Source: Lysobacterales bacterium
GTDB taxonomy: Bacteria; Pseudomonadota; Gammaproteobacteria; Xanthomonadales; Ahniellaceae
Reading direction: 5' to 3'
Length of the DNA stretch: 64,000 bases
Assembly: GCA_016721845.1 (NCBI GenBank)
Contig: JADKHK010000013.1
Coordinates: 1,408,501-1,472,500, forward strand
Made by a program: the position numbers and the translations under genes. This document shows, one piece after another, positions 8,053 to 16,748 of this stretch (the stretch's first letter is position 1; each line of letters starts with the position of its first letter). The notes below the pieces were generated by a model that did not search any database, was not told the origin of the DNA, and saw only the letters and a program-made list of their open reading frames with translations.

Positions 8053-9033
8053 TCAAGCCGACGCGGGATCGTAGTTCGAGATCGCCAGCTGCAACTGGAT
8101 CTTGGCCTCTTCGCGCAGCGGAACCGGCGCGACGATCTCGGCATCGGGACCATAGCGCAGCACGTCCATCAGCAATTCGCGCGCATTCGAATACGGCACC
8201 CGCAATTCGTAACGTCCATCGTCGAGAAAACGGCCTTCCTGCTTCGAATGCCAGCGTTCGTCGGCGACCCAGCGCGAGGCCTTGGGCGAGAATCGAATCG
8301 TCGCCCAGGCCTTGGGCGGGCCGGAGAAGATGCCGTAACTCGATGCCAGATGGCCATCGAGATCGACCTCCTGGACGTCGTCGGCACGCGCGTCCAGCAC
8401 CTCGGCATCGCGCATGCGGTCGAGCGCAAAACTGCGCAGCGCCTCGCGTTCATGGTCCCAGGCATCGAGGTACCAGTTCTCGCGATAGTGCGTGAGCCGC
8501 TGCGGCGACACCCTGCGTTCGGTGACCGCATTGGTCGAACGCGCGCGATAGTCGAACTTCAACCGGCGTCGCTCGAGCACGCTGCTGGCGACGCGCCGGA
8601 ACACGATCTCGTCGATCACCCGCGACAGTGCCCGTGTCACCCGGATGCGCTCCAGCGGCCAACGCTTGCCGTGCGACTGGTCCGACAGCAGCTTGTCGAT
8701 GCGCGATTTGAGCGGCGCCAGTGCCCCCGACAACATTTCGCCACCTGTGCGCGCGATCAACTGGTGCATCGCCAGCAACGACTCCAGTTCCGCGCTCGAC
8801 AGCCACAGGCCTGGCAACTCGAACGCTTCGGCTTCGTCCGGCGCATAGTGGATCGCAGCCTGATCGCGATCGGATTCGATCGGCGCACCGAGCGCGTCGC
8901 GCAGAAAGGCGATGTCGCGATAAAGCGTCGCGCGCGAACATTCCAGTTCGTCATACATCGTGGTCAGTGCCACCGGATAACGCGCGGTCTTGAGCAAGCG
9001 GTGCAGCTTGAGAATGCGTTCGTAGCGGTCCAT
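8053..9033 (-). CDS. WYL-domain transcriptional regulator (YafY type)
   Basis: A 326-residue regulator with an N-terminal helix-turn-helix (MDRYERILKLHRLLKT...CSRATLYRDIAFLRDALGAPI), a central WYL domain (RRLKFDYRARS...VSPQRLTHYRENWYLDAWDHE) and a WCX-like C-terminal domain (ATIRFSPKASRWVADE...ELLMDVLRYGPDAEIVAP). WYL domains are thought to sense nucleic acid or nucleotide ligands. The ATG was chosen because homology starts at MDRYERI. It is transcribed away from the TonB-like gene, so the roughly 108-base gap may hold its operator. No toxin, CRISPR or DNA-damage gene lies beside it. Confidence 0.88.
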   Translation of the reverse strand: MDRYERILKLHRLLKTARYPVALTTMYDELECSRATLYRDIAFLRDALGAPIESDRDQAAIHYAPDEAEAFELPGLWLSSAELESLLAMHQLIARTGGEMLSGALAPLKSRIDKLLSDQSHGKRWPLERIRVTRALSRVIDEIVFRRVASSVLERRRLKFDYRARSTNAVTERRVSPQRLTHYRENWYLDAWDHEREALRSFALDRMRDAEVLDARADDVQEVDLDGHLASSYGIFSGPPKAWATIRFSPKASRWVADERWHSKQEGRFLDDGRYELRVPYSNARELLMDVLRYGPDAEIVAPVPLREEAKIQLQLAISNYDPASA

Positions 9034-9141
9034 GGCATCACGATGCGGGGCGGTGAGGTCGATTGTGCGTTCACGGCCGAGTTTGTGGAAGCCATCGCGA
9101 TTTAACAGGCATTGAATCCCGGCACCATTACAACGCGCCCC

Positions 9142-9819
9142 ATGATGCATGGAAGCGATGACTGGCCGATTCCGGCCCCAAGAACGCCGGAGGCCACGCA
9201 CGAGCGCGTCGTGCGAGCGCTGCCGGCCGTGCTCGTCGCGCTGGCCTTGCATGCGATCGTGGCCTGGACCCTGTTGCGCGAAGCGGCCCCCTGGCAGCGC
9301 CTACCGGTGACCGTCTCGTCGGCGACGGCCATCGAGATCGAATTCTTCGAACCGACACCACCTGCGCCGGCGATACCGGAGCCGACGGCGACCACCGAAC
9401 GCGCTGATGCCATTCCGTTCCCGACGACGCGTCCCACAATCGTCGACGCCGCGACCGAAATCCGTGAATCGACGCAACGCGAACCGACCGACACTGCCCC
9501 CATCGTGCATGCCGACCGGTTGTTCAGCGACATCGCCGATGCCGCAGCTGACCTGTCGCGGCCGGATACATCGTCGACACCGCGCGGCAATGCACGACTG
9601 CCCGGGCGCAGCGACCCGTTCAGCAAGGCACGCATCCGTTTCAAGCCGCCGCCGCTCACGCCTGAACAGATCGCCACCCGAGTCGCGCGCATGCTCGTGA
9701 GCACGACGGCCGCCAATTCGACCACCGGCTTGATGGGTACGGTTCCCGGCCGCGATCCAGGACGAGAACTGCAGCGGGGCTCATCACGATGGCATGTATC
9801 TGCCGCGCGGCTGCGATGA
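9142..9819 (+). CDS. TonB-like single-pass membrane protein, apparently frameshifted near the C terminus
   Basis: The frame has one N-terminal membrane helix (ALPAVLVALALHAIVAWTLL) then a Pro/Thr-rich periplasmic region (EFFEPTPPAPAIPEPTATTE), the layout of energy-transducer-like proteins in Lysobacterales. The frame ends in an Arg-rich run with poor codon use (RELQRGSSRWHVSAARLR). In the +1 frame, from about 9734 to 9871, a better-looking tail reads DENCSGAHHDG then a Cys/Asp-rich end (RGCDDPDDPNLSNECMGIP). I infer that a one-base insertion or two-base deletion at about 9731-9750 separates body from tail, either a real mutation or a sequencing error. ATG 9142 is preferred over an upstream TTG at 9112. 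Confidence 0.6.
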   Translation: MMHGSDDWPIPAPRTPEATHERVVRALPAVLVALALHAIVAWTLLREAAPWQRLPVTVSSATAIEIEFFEPTPPAPAIPEPTATTERADAIPFPTTRPTIVDAATEIRESTQREPTDTAPIVHADRLFSDIADAAADLSRPDTSSTPRGNARLPGRSDPFSKARIRFKPPPLTPEQIATRVARMLVSTTAANSTTGLMGTVPGRDPGRELQRGSSRWHVSAARLR

Positions 9820-9911
9820 TCCGGACGATCCGAACCTCAGCAACGAATGCATGGGCATTCCCAAGCGCTGACCCGTTCCGATGCCTGCACCCTTCGTGTT
9901 GAAATGATGCC

Positions 9912-11681
9912 ATGACCCCAGAAGCCTGGATCACCCTCGCCTTGCTGGCGCTCGCCGTGCTGCTGTTCGTCTCGGAAAAGCTGCCGGTCGACGTCGTCGG
10001 CATCGGCGTGCTGTCGGTGCTTCTCCTCGCCGGCATCGTCAGCCCGGCCGAAGGCTTCGCCGGCTTCAGCGGCAGCGCCACGCTCACCGTCGCGGCCATG
10101 TTCGTGCTGTCGGCCGGACTGAGCGAGACCGGCGTGCTCGAGCGCGCCGCACGACTGCTCTCGCGCTCGGGCGAATGGCCATGGCTGCTGCTCCTGGTGA
10201 TGATGTTGCTGGTCGGCGCGATCTCGGCGTTCATGAACAACACCGCTGCGGTGGCGATCTTCCTGCCGCTGGTGCTGGCGTCGGCGCGCCTGCGCAAGAT
10301 CGCGCCGTCGAAACTGCTGATTCCGCTGTCTTATGCTGCACAGTTCGGCGGTGTGTGCACATTGATCGGCACGTCGACCAACATCCTCGTCAGCCAAATC
10401 GCGGAAACCCAGGGCGCACGCGCCTTCACGATGTTCGAACTGGGCCAGGTCGGGTTGCCGCTGACGCTCGCGGGCATCGTGTTCGTGGTCCTGTTCGAAC
10501 GCTGGCTGCTGCCGAACCATCCTGATCGCAGCCTCGGCGACAGCTACGGCATCGGCGACTACGTGACCGACCTGCGCGTTCGCGCGAGTTCACCGCTGAT
10601 CGACCTGACCTTGCGCGAATCACGCTTCGCCGAGGACAATGGCGTGACGGTGATCGAACTGCTGCGCGACCGCCGTCGCCTGTGGTCGCGACGCGCCGAC
10701 GCGATTCGCGCAGGCGACGTGATCCGCGTGGCCGCGCCGCTGGACAAGCTCAACGCGTTGCGCGCGCAGCCAGGGCTGGAGATCGACGCCGAGTTCCAGA
10801 TGAGCGCCGGCGAGCGTCCGAATGACGGCGTCATGCTGGAAGTGCTGATCGCCCCGCACTCGCGACTGCATGGACGCCCGCTGTCGGCATTGGTCACCGA
10901 ACTCGGCAGTGGCGCGCTCGTCGTCGCCGTACGTCATCGCGACCAGGTCGCGCGCGGGGCGGCCCTGGACCAGATGCTGCTCGCCTCGGGCGACGCGCTG
11001 CTGATGCTGGTGGACGACACCGGACTGGAAACCATCCGCGCCCGCCCGGAATTCATCGTCCTGAAGGAGTGGCAGACGCGCAAGTCGAGCCGGCTGCGCG
11101 CACTGTGGTCATTGACGATCATGGTCGCGGTGGTGACGCTGGCGGCGCTCGAATGGGTGCCGATCCAGGTCGGCGCCCTCGCCGGCGCCGCGCTGATGGT
11201 GGCGACACGTTGCCTCACGCGCGAACAGGCCTATCGCAGCATCGAGTGGCCGGTGATCATCCTCCTCGCGGCGCTGATTCCGCTCGGCACGGCGATGGAG
11301 AAGCATGGCCTCGCCAGCGGCGCCGCGCAGATCGTGATGCAGATGATCGGCGAGCATGGACCTCTGGCGGCACTGGCTGCGGTCTATCTGGCTACCGCTG
11401 TCCTGACCGAATTCATGAGCAACAATGCCGCGGCGGTGCTGCTCGCGCCGATCGCGATCTCGACTGCGCAGGCCCTTGGCGTCGACCCGATGCCGTTCCT
11501 GATCGCGGTAACGGTCGCGGCGTCCACGGCCTTCGCCACGCCGGTCGGGTACCAGACCAACACCATGGTCTACCAGGCCGGAAACTACCGGTTCGCCGAC
11601 TTCGCGCGCATCGGCATTCCGCTGAATGTGCTCTTCTTCATGCTCAGCCTATGGCTGATTCCGCGATACTGGCCCTTCTGA
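9912..11681 (+). CDS. SLC13-family permease with two RCK_C (TrkA-C) domains
   Basis: A 589-residue inner-membrane transporter. N-terminal helices (about 5-200) carry the FMNNTAAVAIFLPL motif and IGTSTNILVS, typical of the ion-transporter superfamily that includes SLC13, CitMHS and ArsB. Two cytosolic RCK_C domains follow (about 218-290 and 300-375), then a second helical half with EFMSNNAAAVLLAPIA and TPVGYQTNTMVYQAGNY. SLC13 members move dicarboxylates, sulfate or similar anions with Na+; the substrate here cannot be read. Two small membrane-protein genes follow at once and probably share the transcript. Confidence 0.88.
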   Translation: MTPEAWITLALLALAVLLFVSEKLPVDVVGIGVLSVLLLAGIVSPAEGFAGFSGSATLTVAAMFVLSAGLSETGVLERAARLLSRSGEWPWLLLLVMMLLVGAISAFMNNTAAVAIFLPLVLASARLRKIAPSKLLIPLSYAAQFGGVCTLIGTSTNILVSQIAETQGARAFTMFELGQVGLPLTLAGIVFVVLFERWLLPNHPDRSLGDSYGIGDYVTDLRVRASSPLIDLTLRESRFAEDNGVTVIELLRDRRRLWSRRADAIRAGDVIRVAAPLDKLNALRAQPGLEIDAEFQMSAGERPNDGVMLEVLIAPHSRLHGRPLSALVTELGSGALVVAVRHRDQVARGAALDQMLLASGDALLMLVDDTGLETIRARPEFIVLKEWQTRKSSRLRALWSLTIMVAVVTLAALEWVPIQVGALAGAALMVATRCLTREQAYRSIEWPVIILLAALIPLGTAMEKHGLASGAAQIVMQMIGEHGPLAALAAVYLATAVLTEFMSNNAAAVLLAPIAISTAQALGVDPMPFLIAVTVAASTAFATPVGYQTNTMVYQAGNYRFADFARIGIPLNVLFFMLSLWLIPRYWPF

Positions 11682-11702
11682 ACCAACACGAGGAACCCGA
11701 CC

Positions 11703-11918
11703 ATGCGCCTGATGCTCCTGCCCGCACTCGCCCTCATCGCACTCGGCATCGCCATCCTGCTCGGCAAGATCGAAACGGATCAACGCAAGGACGTCATCAA
11801 GATCGGCGAGTTCAAGGCCAGCGTGCAGACCAAGCAACCGCTGGCGCCCTGGATTGGCGGTGTCGCCATCGGCATCGGCGCCGGATTGGCCGTCTTCGCA
11901 CTGACGCGCAAGCGCTGA
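11703..11918 (+). CDS. Small two-helix membrane protein (71 aa)
   Basis: A GAGGA site precedes the ATG. The product has an N-terminal hydrophobic helix (LMLLPALALIALGIAILLG), a short external loop with a DVIKIGEFKAS pattern and a conserved-looking PLAPWIGG turn, then a second helix ending in basic residues (TRKR). The pattern resembles small DUF3185-like proteins scattered in proteobacteria, but I would not assign a function. It sits 21 bases after the SLC13 permease, and its stop overlaps the next start (TGATG). Confidence 0.7.
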   Translation: MRLMLLPALALIALGIAILLGKIETDQRKDVIKIGEFKASVQTKQPLAPWIGGVAIGIGAGLAVFALTRKR

Positions 11919-12412
11919 TGACGCGCGAGGCGATGCATGGCGCCGGCCTTGGCCTGATGGTCTGGCTGGGCTGGCTGATTCCATTTCATCGACTGCCCCT
12001 GCCCGAACACTACGCATCGATTGCGCTTGCGCTCGCGCTGACGCTCGCCGTGCCGAGCATATGGCTGCGGCGCGAGCGCAGATTCTGGACCATGAGCGCG
12101 ATCGTCGCGGCCATGGTGCTCCTCATCCTGTCCTTGAATGCGGCGGCCGCCATGCCGGCTCGCTGGCTCGGACCGGTCATGCTGGTCAGTGCGTTCGCCG
12201 GCATCGTGCAAGCCGCAATCGCGCTGACCGGCAACGCGGCATCGCGCGTCGCCCTTGGACTGCGCGACCTTGCTGCAGGCTGCATGGTCGCGGTCGCGCT
12301 GCTGATGCTCTTCCTGCCCGTCGCGCGACTGCGAATGCCGATCCTGACGGCGCTGGCGATGTTGCTGATCACGGCCACCGCCCAACGGTTCGCGCGGCGT
12401 ACGCGACGCTGA
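11918..12412 (+). CDS. Polytopic membrane protein of unknown function (164 aa)
   Basis: Unrecognised. About four to five hydrophobic helices are visible (GLGLMVWLGWLIPF, SIALALALTLAVPSIWL, MSAIVAAMVLLILSLNAAAAM, WLGPVMLVSAFAGIVQAAIAL, LLMLFLPVARL). There are no recognisable catalytic motifs, and basic residues lie at loops and at the C terminus (RFARRTRR). The ATG overlaps the upstream stop by one base, so it is translationally coupled to the 71-aa protein and probably part of the permease transcript. Confidence 0.7.
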   Translation: MTREAMHGAGLGLMVWLGWLIPFHRLPLPEHYASIALALALTLAVPSIWLRRERRFWTMSAIVAAMVLLILSLNAAAAMPARWLGPVMLVSAFAGIVQAAIALTGNAASRVALGLRDLAAGCMVAVALLMLFLPVARLRMPILTALAMLLITATAQRFARRTRR

Positions 12413-12439
12413 CTTCATTGTGGGTTCATGCCCCGCGCT

Positions 12440-12495
12440 TAGGATGGCGCCGGCTTTTGGGTGCCTCGATCTGCAGGCACTTCCCATCCTAGGAG
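12440..12495 (+). promoter_or_regulatory. Nested 5'-UTR hairpin abutting the DUF481 gene ribosome site
   Basis: TAGGATGG (12440-12447) pairs perfectly with CCATCCTA (12484-12491), and inside it GTGCCT (12461-12466) pairs with AGGCAC (12475-12480). The outer stem ends on the first base of the AGGAG Shine-Dalgarno (12491-12495). The nested stem next to the ribosome site suggests post-transcriptional control, such as a thermometer or small-RNA target. This is inferred from pairing alone. Confidence 0.45.
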
Positions 12496-12502
12496 AACAA
12501 CA

Positions 12503-13240
12503 ATGATGAAGAACATTCTGGGCATCGCCCTGCTTTCAGCGATTTCGCTCGGCGCCCAGGCGCAGGAATGGACTGGCCAGGGCGAATTCGGCCTGGTGCT
12601 GTCGAACGGCAATGCCGACAACCTGACCGTGAACGGCAAGCTCGACTTCAAGTACGAGGAAGCCCAGTGGCTGTACAACGTCTATGCGCTGGCGCTGCGC
12701 GCCGAGAGCTCGGACGTGAACACCGCGAACCGCTATGAACTCGGTGGCAAGGCCGGGTACAAATTCAGCGAACGCGCCTACATGCTCGCTTCGGCGCGCC
12801 ACGAAAACGACGACTTCGCGCCCTACGAATACCAGAGCACGGTCGCGGTCGGCTTCGGTTACAAGGCCATCGACAACGACACCACCCAGCTCTCGTTCGA
12901 AGCCGGCCCGGGTTATCGTCGGTACCAGCCGGTCGACCTCTTCGTCGCGACGCCGGCACCGGGCCATTTCGTCGAACTCGACAGCGAAGGCGACTTCATC
13001 GGCCGCGGCTTCATGGAGTTCAAGCACAAGCTGACCGACAACACGTCGCTCTACGACACGTTGCTGATCGAAGGCGGCAAGGACAACACGTTTGCCCAGA
13101 ACGACTTCGGCGTGCAGGTCGCGATGAGCGAGAAGTTCGCGATCAAGGCCGGGCTCCAGGTGCGCCACAACACCGACGTGATCGCGCCGATCAAGAAGAC
13201 CGACACGTTGACCACGGTGAATCTGGTCTACGGCTTCTGA
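12503..13240 (+). CDS. DUF481 family outer-membrane beta-barrel protein (YdiY-like)
   Basis: A 245-residue exported protein. Signal peptide MMKNILGIALLSAISLGAQA is followed by QEWTGQGEFGLVLSNGNADN, the start of the DUF481 barrel, then alternating amphipathic strands that end in the outer-membrane C-terminal signature VNLVYGF with terminal Phe. Family members such as E. coli YdiY are salt- or acid-responsive porin-like proteins of unclear function. The ATG has an AGGAG site 7 bases upstream; the frame could be opened further upstream but this would run into the structured leader. Confidence 0.9.
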   Translation: MMKNILGIALLSAISLGAQAQEWTGQGEFGLVLSNGNADNLTVNGKLDFKYEEAQWLYNVYALALRAESSDVNTANRYELGGKAGYKFSERAYMLASARHENDDFAPYEYQSTVAVGFGYKAIDNDTTQLSFEAGPGYRRYQPVDLFVATPAPGHFVELDSEGDFIGRGFMEFKHKLTDNTSLYDTLLIEGGKDNTFAQNDFGVQVAMSEKFAIKAGLQVRHNTDVIAPIKKTDTLTTVNLVYGF

Positions 13241-13270
13241 TCGAACAACGACAGGCAAAGCGTTGACGAA

Positions 13271-13294
13271 AGCGGGCTTCGGCCCGCTTTTTTT
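13271..13294 (+). terminator. Rho-independent terminator (bidirectional)
   Basis: A seven-base-pair GC-rich stem with a UUCG loop is followed by seven T residues, 30 bases after the DUF481 stop. It also lies just beyond the hemC stop on the other strand, so it can separate the two convergent genes. Confidence 0.93.
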
Positions 13295-13296
13295 GG

Positions 13297-14217
13297 TCAG
13301 TGCCCGGGACGCAGCAGTCGATCCGCACCCAGCGCACGCAACTCGGCGGCAACGGCACGACCCAGCGACTCCGGGTCGCCGGCGGATGCGCTCGCTTCGG
13401 CGCGCAGGATCTCGCCGCTGGCGGCATCCCCGACCAGGGCGCGCAGATGCAGGTGGTCGTCGGCGAAGGTCGCGAATCCGGCGATCGGCACCTGGCAGGA
13501 GCCGTGCAGCGTCAGGTTCATCGCGCGCTCGGCGCGAACGCGCACAGCAGTCGCCGGGTGATGCAGCGGGGCGCAGAGCGCAGCCACGTCAGCGTCGCCA
13601 TCACGCGCTTCGATCGCGATCGCGCCCTGGGCAACCGCCGGCAGGAATTGCGGTGGTGCCAATTCGGCACGGATGCGCTTGTCGAAGCCGAGCCGTTCGA
13701 GTCCGGCACAAGCGAGCACGATCGCCGCGAATTCGCCGGCATCGAGTTTGGCGAGGCGCGTGTTCACGTTGCCGCGCAAATCGCGCAACTGCAGATCGGG
13801 GCGCAAGGCCCGGATCTGCGCCTGTCGTCGCAGCGACGAGGTGCCGACCACGGCGCCCTGCGGCAACGCGTCGAAACTCGCGTAGTGATTCGAGACGAAG
13901 GCATCGAACGGATTCGCGCGCTCCAGGATCGCCGCCAGCGCGAAGCCGGGATCGAGCTGCATCGGCACGTCTTTCAGCGAATGCACGGCGAGATCGGCAC
14001 GACCCTCCAGCATCGCCTCCTCCAGTTCCTTCAGGAACAGGCCCTTGCCGCCGATCGCGGCGAGCGAGCGGTCGAGCACGATGTCGCCGCGCGTCGACAG
14101 CGGCACCAATTCGATCGCGATCCCGGGATGTGCAGCGCGCAAGCGGGCAGCCACGTGTTCGGTCTGCCAGAGCGCAAGCGGACTCTTGCGCGTGGCGATG
14201 CGCAGTGTTCGACCCAT
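13297..14217 (-). CDS. hemC: Hydroxymethylbilane synthase (porphobilinogen deaminase)
   Basis: Polymerises four porphobilinogen units into hydroxymethylbilane for haem synthesis. The 306-residue product shows RIATRKSPLALWQ at the N terminus, the catalytic aspartate in LKDVP (Asp83) and the dipyrromethane-cofactor cysteine Cys241 in the motif HGSCQVPIAG. A GAGGAA site precedes the ATG. It lies directly downstream of the algZ-algR pair, the same order as in Pseudomonas, and no hemD follows here. Confidence 0.97.
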   Translation of the reverse strand: MGRTLRIATRKSPLALWQTEHVAARLRAAHPGIAIELVPLSTRGDIVLDRSLAAIGGKGLFLKELEEAMLEGRADLAVHSLKDVPMQLDPGFALAAILERANPFDAFVSNHYASFDALPQGAVVGTSSLRRQAQIRALRPDLQLRDLRGNVNTRLAKLDAGEFAAIVLACAGLERLGFDKRIRAELAPPQFLPAVAQGAIAIEARDGDADVAALCAPLHHPATAVRVRAERAMNLTLHGSCQVPIAGFATFADDHLHLRALVGDAASGEILRAEASASAGDPESLGRAVAAELRALGADRLLRPGH

Positions 14218-14226
14218 GTCGATTCC

Positions 14227-14964
14227 TCAGAGATGTTTGACCAGTTCGCGCACCGTCGGCAGGCAGCGACGACTGACCTCCAGCGGCTGTTGCGCCCCGC
14301 GAATGAGCGCCATCGTACCGCCATCGCCACTGCGCTCCAGCGCCGTAATGCGGTCGATTGCGACCAGGCAATTGCGGTGGATGCGTACGAAGCGCTGACT
14401 GAACTCGTCTTCCAGCGACTTCAGCGATTCCTCGATCAGCACTTCGCCGCCCTCATGATGCACGACGACGTATTTGTCTTCGGCGAGGAAATACGCGATC
14501 TCGCCCACTGGCACCAGGCGCAGGCTGCCGCGAATCCGTGCGCAGATGTGGCTGCGGCTCATCGGCTTCACTTCGTCGCCAATGCGGCGGATCTGATCGG
14601 CCGTGAACTTTCGTGCGCGCTCGATCGCGATGCGGAGGCGCTCGCGCGACACCGGCTTGACCAGATAATCGACCGCATGGGCTTCGAACGCGGCCAACGC
14701 GTGTTCGTCGAAGGCAGTGCAGAAGATCACGGCCGGCGGCTGTTCCTGCGCGGCCAGATGGCGCGCCGCCTCAAGGCCGTCCATGCGCGGCATCGCGATG
14801 TCGAGCAGGACTACATCGACCGGCGAACTCTCGTGCGCAAGGATGGCATCGACTCCATCGACCGCTTCGCCGGCCACGTCGACGCCGGGCATGCCCAGTT
14901 CACCGACCAGGGCACGCAGACGCGTACGCGCCAGGGGTTCGTCGTCCACGATCAGGATTCTCAT
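14227..14964 (-). CDS. algR: LytTR response regulator (AlgR-like)
   Basis: A 245-residue regulator. The receiver domain has the acidic pair Asp7/Asp8, phospho-acceptor Asp55 in VVLLDIAMPRMDG, Thr83 and Lys103 in YLVKPVS. A LytTR DNA-binding domain follows (about 140-245, with IAYFLAEDKYVVVHHEGGEVLIEESLKSLE). AlgR-type regulators control alginate, type IV pili and virulence in relatives. The start overlaps the kinase stop by four bases (ATGA), so kinase and regulator are made together. Confidence 0.92.
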   Translation of the reverse strand: MRILIVDDEPLARTRLRALVGELGMPGVDVAGEAVDGVDAILAHESSPVDVVLLDIAMPRMDGLEAARHLAAQEQPPAVIFCTAFDEHALAAFEAHAVDYLVKPVSRERLRIAIERARKFTADQIRRIGDEVKPMSRSHICARIRGSLRLVPVGEIAYFLAEDKYVVVHHEGGEVLIEESLKSLEDEFSQRFVRIHRNCLVAIDRITALERSGDGGTMALIRGAQQPLEVSRRCLPTVRELVKHL

Positions 14965-16022
14965 CGTTCAGGCCCCTCCTGCATCGGCAACCGCATGGTC
15001 ACGGCATGGTAGTCGGCAGCGGCATCGACCTCCAGCGCCGCCCGTTCGCCATAGCGCATGCGCAGCCGCTCGCGGATGTTGCCGAGCGCGATATGGTTGC
15101 CGCCAAGACGGGCAACGGGATGCAGCGGCTTCGGGTTACGCACCGACACGCACAAGTTGCCGCCCTCGCGGTAAGCACTGAGCGCGATGACCCCGCCCTG
15201 CGGCAGCGCCTGCACGCCGTGATGGATGGCATTCTCGACCAGGGGTTGCACGCTCAGCGCCGGAATGCGGCAACTGCGCAGCGACGGCTCGATCGCTCGT
15301 GTCACCTGCAGGCGCTCACCGAGTCGCAGCGCCTCGATCGCGAGGTAGCGGTCGATCAGTTCGAGTTCGTCGGCGAGCGTGTGGTCGGCGCGTTCCTCGC
15401 GCAAGGTCGCACGGAACACGGTGGCGAGATCCTCGACCGCGGTCTCGGCCTTGTCGGCGTCGATGCGGATCAGGCTGGCGATGGCATTGAGGCTGTTGAA
15501 CAGGAAATGCGGCCGGATGCGAGCCTGCAAGGTCTCGATCCGCGCCGTCGCCTGCGCTTCGACCCCGCGCTGCCATTGCTGCAGGACGAAGATGTAGCGC
15601 AAGAGGATCAACCCCACCAAGGCCGCCAGCACCGCGTTCGCGGCAAGAAAAGTCGGCGCCTCGGCGGACGGGATCCAGCCCAGCGCAAGAGAACGGTCGA
15701 GTGAACTGGCGATCGCGCTGCAAGCAACGGCCACCAGCGCCGGAATCAGGGTGGCCACCGAACCGCCGACCCAGAAGTCCCTTCGCCCGAGCCAGGGACC
15801 AAGCTTGCACAGCAAGGCCGCACTGATCAGCGCGATCCACTGCGCGAGAAAGCTGGCGGCGAACAGGTCGCGCAAGGTCGGCCAACCGCCTTGCCCCGGC
15901 GCGATCAAAACGACCAGCACGATCAACTCGACCATCAGCACGACGCTGCCGAGAATGGGCAGGCTGCAGAAATCCGGCATCCAGCCGCGTTCGGACGCAG
16001 TGCGGGCGTCGAGTCGGGTCAT
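14961..16022 (-). CDS. algZ: LytS/AlgZ-type sensor histidine kinase
   Basis: A 353-residue membrane kinase. About four hydrophobic helices (residues 20-145) form the sensor. A His_kinase domain follows with the H-box RIRPHFLFNSLNAIASLI (His172), then an HATPase_c domain with the N-box in SVQPLVENAIHHGVQ. Such kinases lack the classical X-box and pair with LytTR regulators; the partner algR overlaps at the 3' end. The ATG was placed where its four-base overlap with the esterase stop occurs, because further upstream the frame runs through the esterase. Confidence 0.9.
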   Translation of the reverse strand: MTRLDARTASERGWMPDFCSLPILGSVVLMVELIVLVVLIAPGQGGWPTLRDLFAASFLAQWIALISAALLCKLGPWLGRRDFWVGGSVATLIPALVAVACSAIASSLDRSLALGWIPSAEAPTFLAANAVLAALVGLILLRYIFVLQQWQRGVEAQATARIETLQARIRPHFLFNSLNAIASLIRIDADKAETAVEDLATVFRATLREERADHTLADELELIDRYLAIEALRLGERLQVTRAIEPSLRSCRIPALSVQPLVENAIHHGVQALPQGGVIALSAYREGGNLCVSVRNPKPLHPVARLGGNHIALGNIRERLRMRYGERAALEVDAAADYHAVTMRLPMQEGPER

Positions 16023-16693
16023 GCCGATGCGCGCAAACGCTCGTCCAGCCACTGCGTCAGATGGCGGATCTCGTCCATCGACACGCTGTGCGGCATCGGA
16101 TAGCTGTGCCAGTCGACACGGAAGCCATGACGCGTCAGCCATTCGCGCGACATCAGGCCCAGCCCGATCGGCACCACCGGATCGAGACTGCCATGGGCGA
16201 GAAACAGCGGAATGGTGGTCGCGGCGGGCACGAACTCGTGTTCCGTCAAGTCGGCCAACGGCAGATAAGTCGACAGCGCGATCGCGCCGGCCAAGGCCTC
16301 GCGCCGGCGGACCAGCACCGACAAGGTGATCGCGCCACCTTGCGAAAAACCCGCGATGAATTGGCGCTCGGGCGGTATGCCCCGCGTCGCCTCGCGGGCC
16401 AGCAAGGCGTCGACGTGCTGCATCGACTCGCGAATACCGGTCTCGTCCTGCTTGTTGGCGATCTCGGTGCCCGAAATGTCGTACCAGGCGCGCATGCGCA
16501 TGCCGCCGTTGACCGTCACCGGTCGCATCGGCGCGTGCGGAAACACGAAACGCAGCGCCGGCCAATCCGGTCGCACCAGCTGCGGCACCACGGATTCGAA
16601 GTCATGCCCGTCGGCGCCGAGGCCATGCAGCCACAAGACGCTGAAGCGCGGGCTCGGGCCGGTGTCGATCTCGACGGTTTCGAGCAGATCCAT
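16019..16693 (-). CDS. Alpha/beta hydrolase, carboxylesterase/lysophospholipase family
   Basis: A 224-residue enzyme of the phospholipase/carboxylesterase (PF02230-type) family. The triad is visible: Ser117 in GFSQGG, Asp171 in HGSLDPVVP and His202 in PMPHSVS. The oxyanion region LHGLGADGHDF is near the N terminus. Members hydrolyse short-chain esters or acylated proteins in the cytoplasm. The start at MDLLETVEIDTG was preferred because the upstream extension is Arg/Pro-rich and unlike the family. It overlaps algZ by four bases. Confidence 0.92.
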   Translation of the reverse strand: MDLLETVEIDTGPSPRFSVLWLHGLGADGHDFESVVPQLVRPDWPALRFVFPHAPMRPVTVNGGMRMRAWYDISGTEIANKQDETGIRESMQHVDALLAREATRGIPPERQFIAGFSQGGAITLSVLVRRREALAGAIALSTYLPLADLTEHEFVPAATTIPLFLAHGSLDPVVPIGLGLMSREWLTRHGFRVDWHSYPMPHSVSMDEIRHLTQWLDERLRASA

Positions 16694-16748
16694 GGGCAGT
16701 CCTCGTGTCGGGGCCGGCGATTGTCCCGCGCCGGCCCCGGACTGCCAA

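Noticed and set aside
8053..9033. WYL regulator as marker of a defence island
   Set aside because: WYL regulators often accompany such islands, but neighbours here are enolase, a TonB-like protein and a permease; no defence gene was found.
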